Positions 12,882-13,758 of a stretch of 13,758 bases of DNA are shown here, in pieces. A model generated the notes under the pieces. The model ran no database searches. It saw only the letters and a list, made by a program, of their open reading frames with translations, and had not been told where the DNA came from. The DNA lies in the NCBI GenBank assembly GCA_002329385.1, contig DCTR01000026.1:1-13758 (forward strand), written 5' to 3'. Source of the DNA: Candidatus Shapirobacteria bacterium UBA1435. GTDB lineage: Bacteria; Patescibacteriota; Microgenomatia; UBA12405. The number at the start of each line of letters is the position of its first letter. The stretch's first letter is position 1. Position numbers and translations under genes: made by a program.

Positions 12882-13489
12882 TATTTGGTATCTTGGGTTA
12901 TTTCGAGGATAAGGTCACCCTGCTTGATTTGATCCAGAACCTCAAGACCGGAAATGACTTCGCCAAAGTTGACGTAATCCCCTTTTAACTGCGAGCAGCC
13001 GACATCGGTAAGACAGATAAAGAATTGGCTATCGTTGGAGACTTCCTTGCTGTCGGGCAGGCGAGCCAAACCGAGGGAGCCACGTTTGAAAGGAATTTGG
13101 TTGAGTTCAGAGGCAATAGTGCCACCGCCCTGGCCAGTGCCTTGAGGGTCGCCACCCTGAACAACAAAACCGTCGACTACCCGGTGAAATTTGAGATTAT
13201 GATAAAAACCCGACCTGGACTTTTGGAGAAAGTTTTTGACCGTATTTGGCGCCTGTTGGTCGAAGAGGCTTAAAACAATCTGACCGTATTTAGTTTTGAT
13301 GGCGACAACCGAATTGCCGGGGGTGACTTTTGGAGAAGGACTGGACGAAGAGGCTGACTTTGGAGTAGGGACGGAATTTTCGGGCAGGTTAATGGGGTCG
13401 TTGTCGAAGGGTCTATTGAGACTGCATGAAGAAAGGAGAATGGAGATGGACAGGGTTAGTAGACAGGGAATCAGGTATTTTTTGGACAT
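12881..13489 (-). CDS. Cyclophilin-type peptidyl-prolyl cis-trans isomerase, lipoprotein
   Basis: The 202-residue protein has a lipoprotein signal peptide ending in the lipobox L19-S-S-C22, a Ser/Pro-rich linker (about 32-60) and a cyclophilin domain (about 61-197). Active-site segments are FHRVVDGFVVQGGDPQGTG (101-119, with the catalytic R103), SQFFI (154-158) and YVNFGEVISGLEVLDQI (172-188). The tryptophan that binds cyclosporin in human CypA is not present in the matching segment (SQLKGDY), as in many bacterial members. It should be anchored on the outer face of the membrane and catalyse prolyl isomerisation of exported proteins. The start is three bases after the C39-like gene stop, and it shares one base with the thioredoxin-like gene. 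Confidence 0.93.
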   Translation of the reverse strand: MSKKYLIPCLLTLSISILLSSCSLNRPFDNDPINLPENSVPTPKSASSSSPSPKVTPGNSVVAIKTKYGQIVLSLFDQQAPNTVKNFLQKSRSGFYHNLKFHRVVDGFVVQGGDPQGTGQGGGTIASELNQIPFKRGSLGLARLPDSKEVSNDSQFFICLTDVGCSQLKGDYVNFGEVISGLEVLDQIKQGDLILEITQDTK

Positions 13490-13492
13490 GGA

Positions 13493-13758
13493 CTATTTTA
13501 TCAAAACCAGAATATTTTTATCCCCATGATCAATTTCTTCTTTGATACCGGTTGGGGGCCAGTCGTGAATGGCATCCATCAGCAGGCGGTATGAGTATTG
13601 AAAATAGGCTCCATGCTGGGTGCCAACATCGTGAACAGTAAATTTCTGTTTTTTGTCATCATAGCCGAGAACGACTAAATAATGATACCAGGGGCCGCCG
13701 TTAGAAAAATGCCGATTTTCACGGTAGAGAGTTTTACCATTGGCCGGAACAATGACGG
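13493..13758 (-). CDS. C39-like (peptidase_C39_2) cysteine protease, C-terminal fragment, cut by window edge
   Basis: The frame is open from the window edge to a TAG at 13495-13493, giving 87 visible residues. They contain PWYHYLVVLGYDD (22-34 of the fragment), then FTVHDVGTQ (39-47) and YSYRLLMDAIHDW (54-66). The H-x-L-V-V-L-G-Y-D stretch followed by a D-x-G-T loop matches the second half of papain-like C39_2 peptidases, where that histidine and the following D or N are catalytic. The cysteine half lies beyond the window. The call is a family-level judgement on a fragment. The cyclophilin gene starts three bases downstream. Confidence 0.68.
   Translation of the reverse strand, partial: VIVPANGKTLYRENRHFSNGGPWYHYLVVLGYDDKKQKFTVHDVGTQHGAYFQYSYRLLMDAIHDWPPTGIKEEIDHGDKNILVLIK

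Noticed and set aside
1..13758. tRNA, rRNA, CRISPR arrays, insertion sequences
   Set aside because: No cloverleaf-like, rRNA-like or regularly spaced repeat sequence, and no transposase, was seen on either strand.

Overview
The window reads as a piece of a small-genome, single-membrane-type bacterium, most likely a member of the Candidate Phyla Radiation (Patescibacteria, possibly Microgenomates). This is inferred from gene content and style: very tight gene packing, almost no Shine-Dalgarno sequences, an FtsEX module with a secreted coiled-coil hydrolase, an LCP protein, a DUF11 surface protein with an LPXTG-like tail, and many GT-C/GT2 glycosyltransferases. UGA is used as a stop and RF2 is encoded, so the genetic code is the standard one. 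No rRNA, tRNA, CRISPR array or mobile element was seen.

Layout. Bases 1-5316 (minus strand, read right to left) hold a five-gene glycosyltransferase operon: a polyprenyl-phosphate sugar synthase (GT2), a GT39-like membrane transferase, an ALG5-like GT2, an MptB/GT87-like membrane transferase and a PMT/ArnT-like transferase cut by the window edge. The two GT2 enzymes would make lipid-linked sugars in the cytoplasm, and the three multi-pass enzymes would spend them outside. The last four genes are clearly more AT-rich than the rest of the window. Bases 5317-5419 are a divergent control region with a near-consensus sigma70 promoter and two perfect palindromes. Bases 5420-6046 (plus strand) encode the only plus-strand gene, a secreted DUF11 protein with a VPVTG sorting-like tail.

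Bases 6040-9189 (minus) are a cell-division/peptidoglycan-remodelling operon: a membrane-anchored protein of unknown function, FtsE, FtsX and a secreted coiled-coil protein with an M23 (LytM) peptidase domain. That peptidase domain appears circularly permuted: the half carrying HxH comes first, and the half carrying HxGxD comes last, ending exactly at the strand where the normal domain would continue. All expected zinc and catalytic residues are present. This is the most interesting item in the window.

Bases 9238-13758 (minus) are a tightly packed run: the C-terminus of a C39-like protease, a lipoprotein cyclophilin, a membrane-anchored thioredoxin-fold protein, a conserved-looking protein of unknown function, RF2 (prfB, no programmed frameshift), an LCP ligase and a class I methyltransferase. 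Apart from RF2 and the methyltransferase, most products act at or outside the membrane, so the window as a whole is mainly about building and remodelling the cell envelope.
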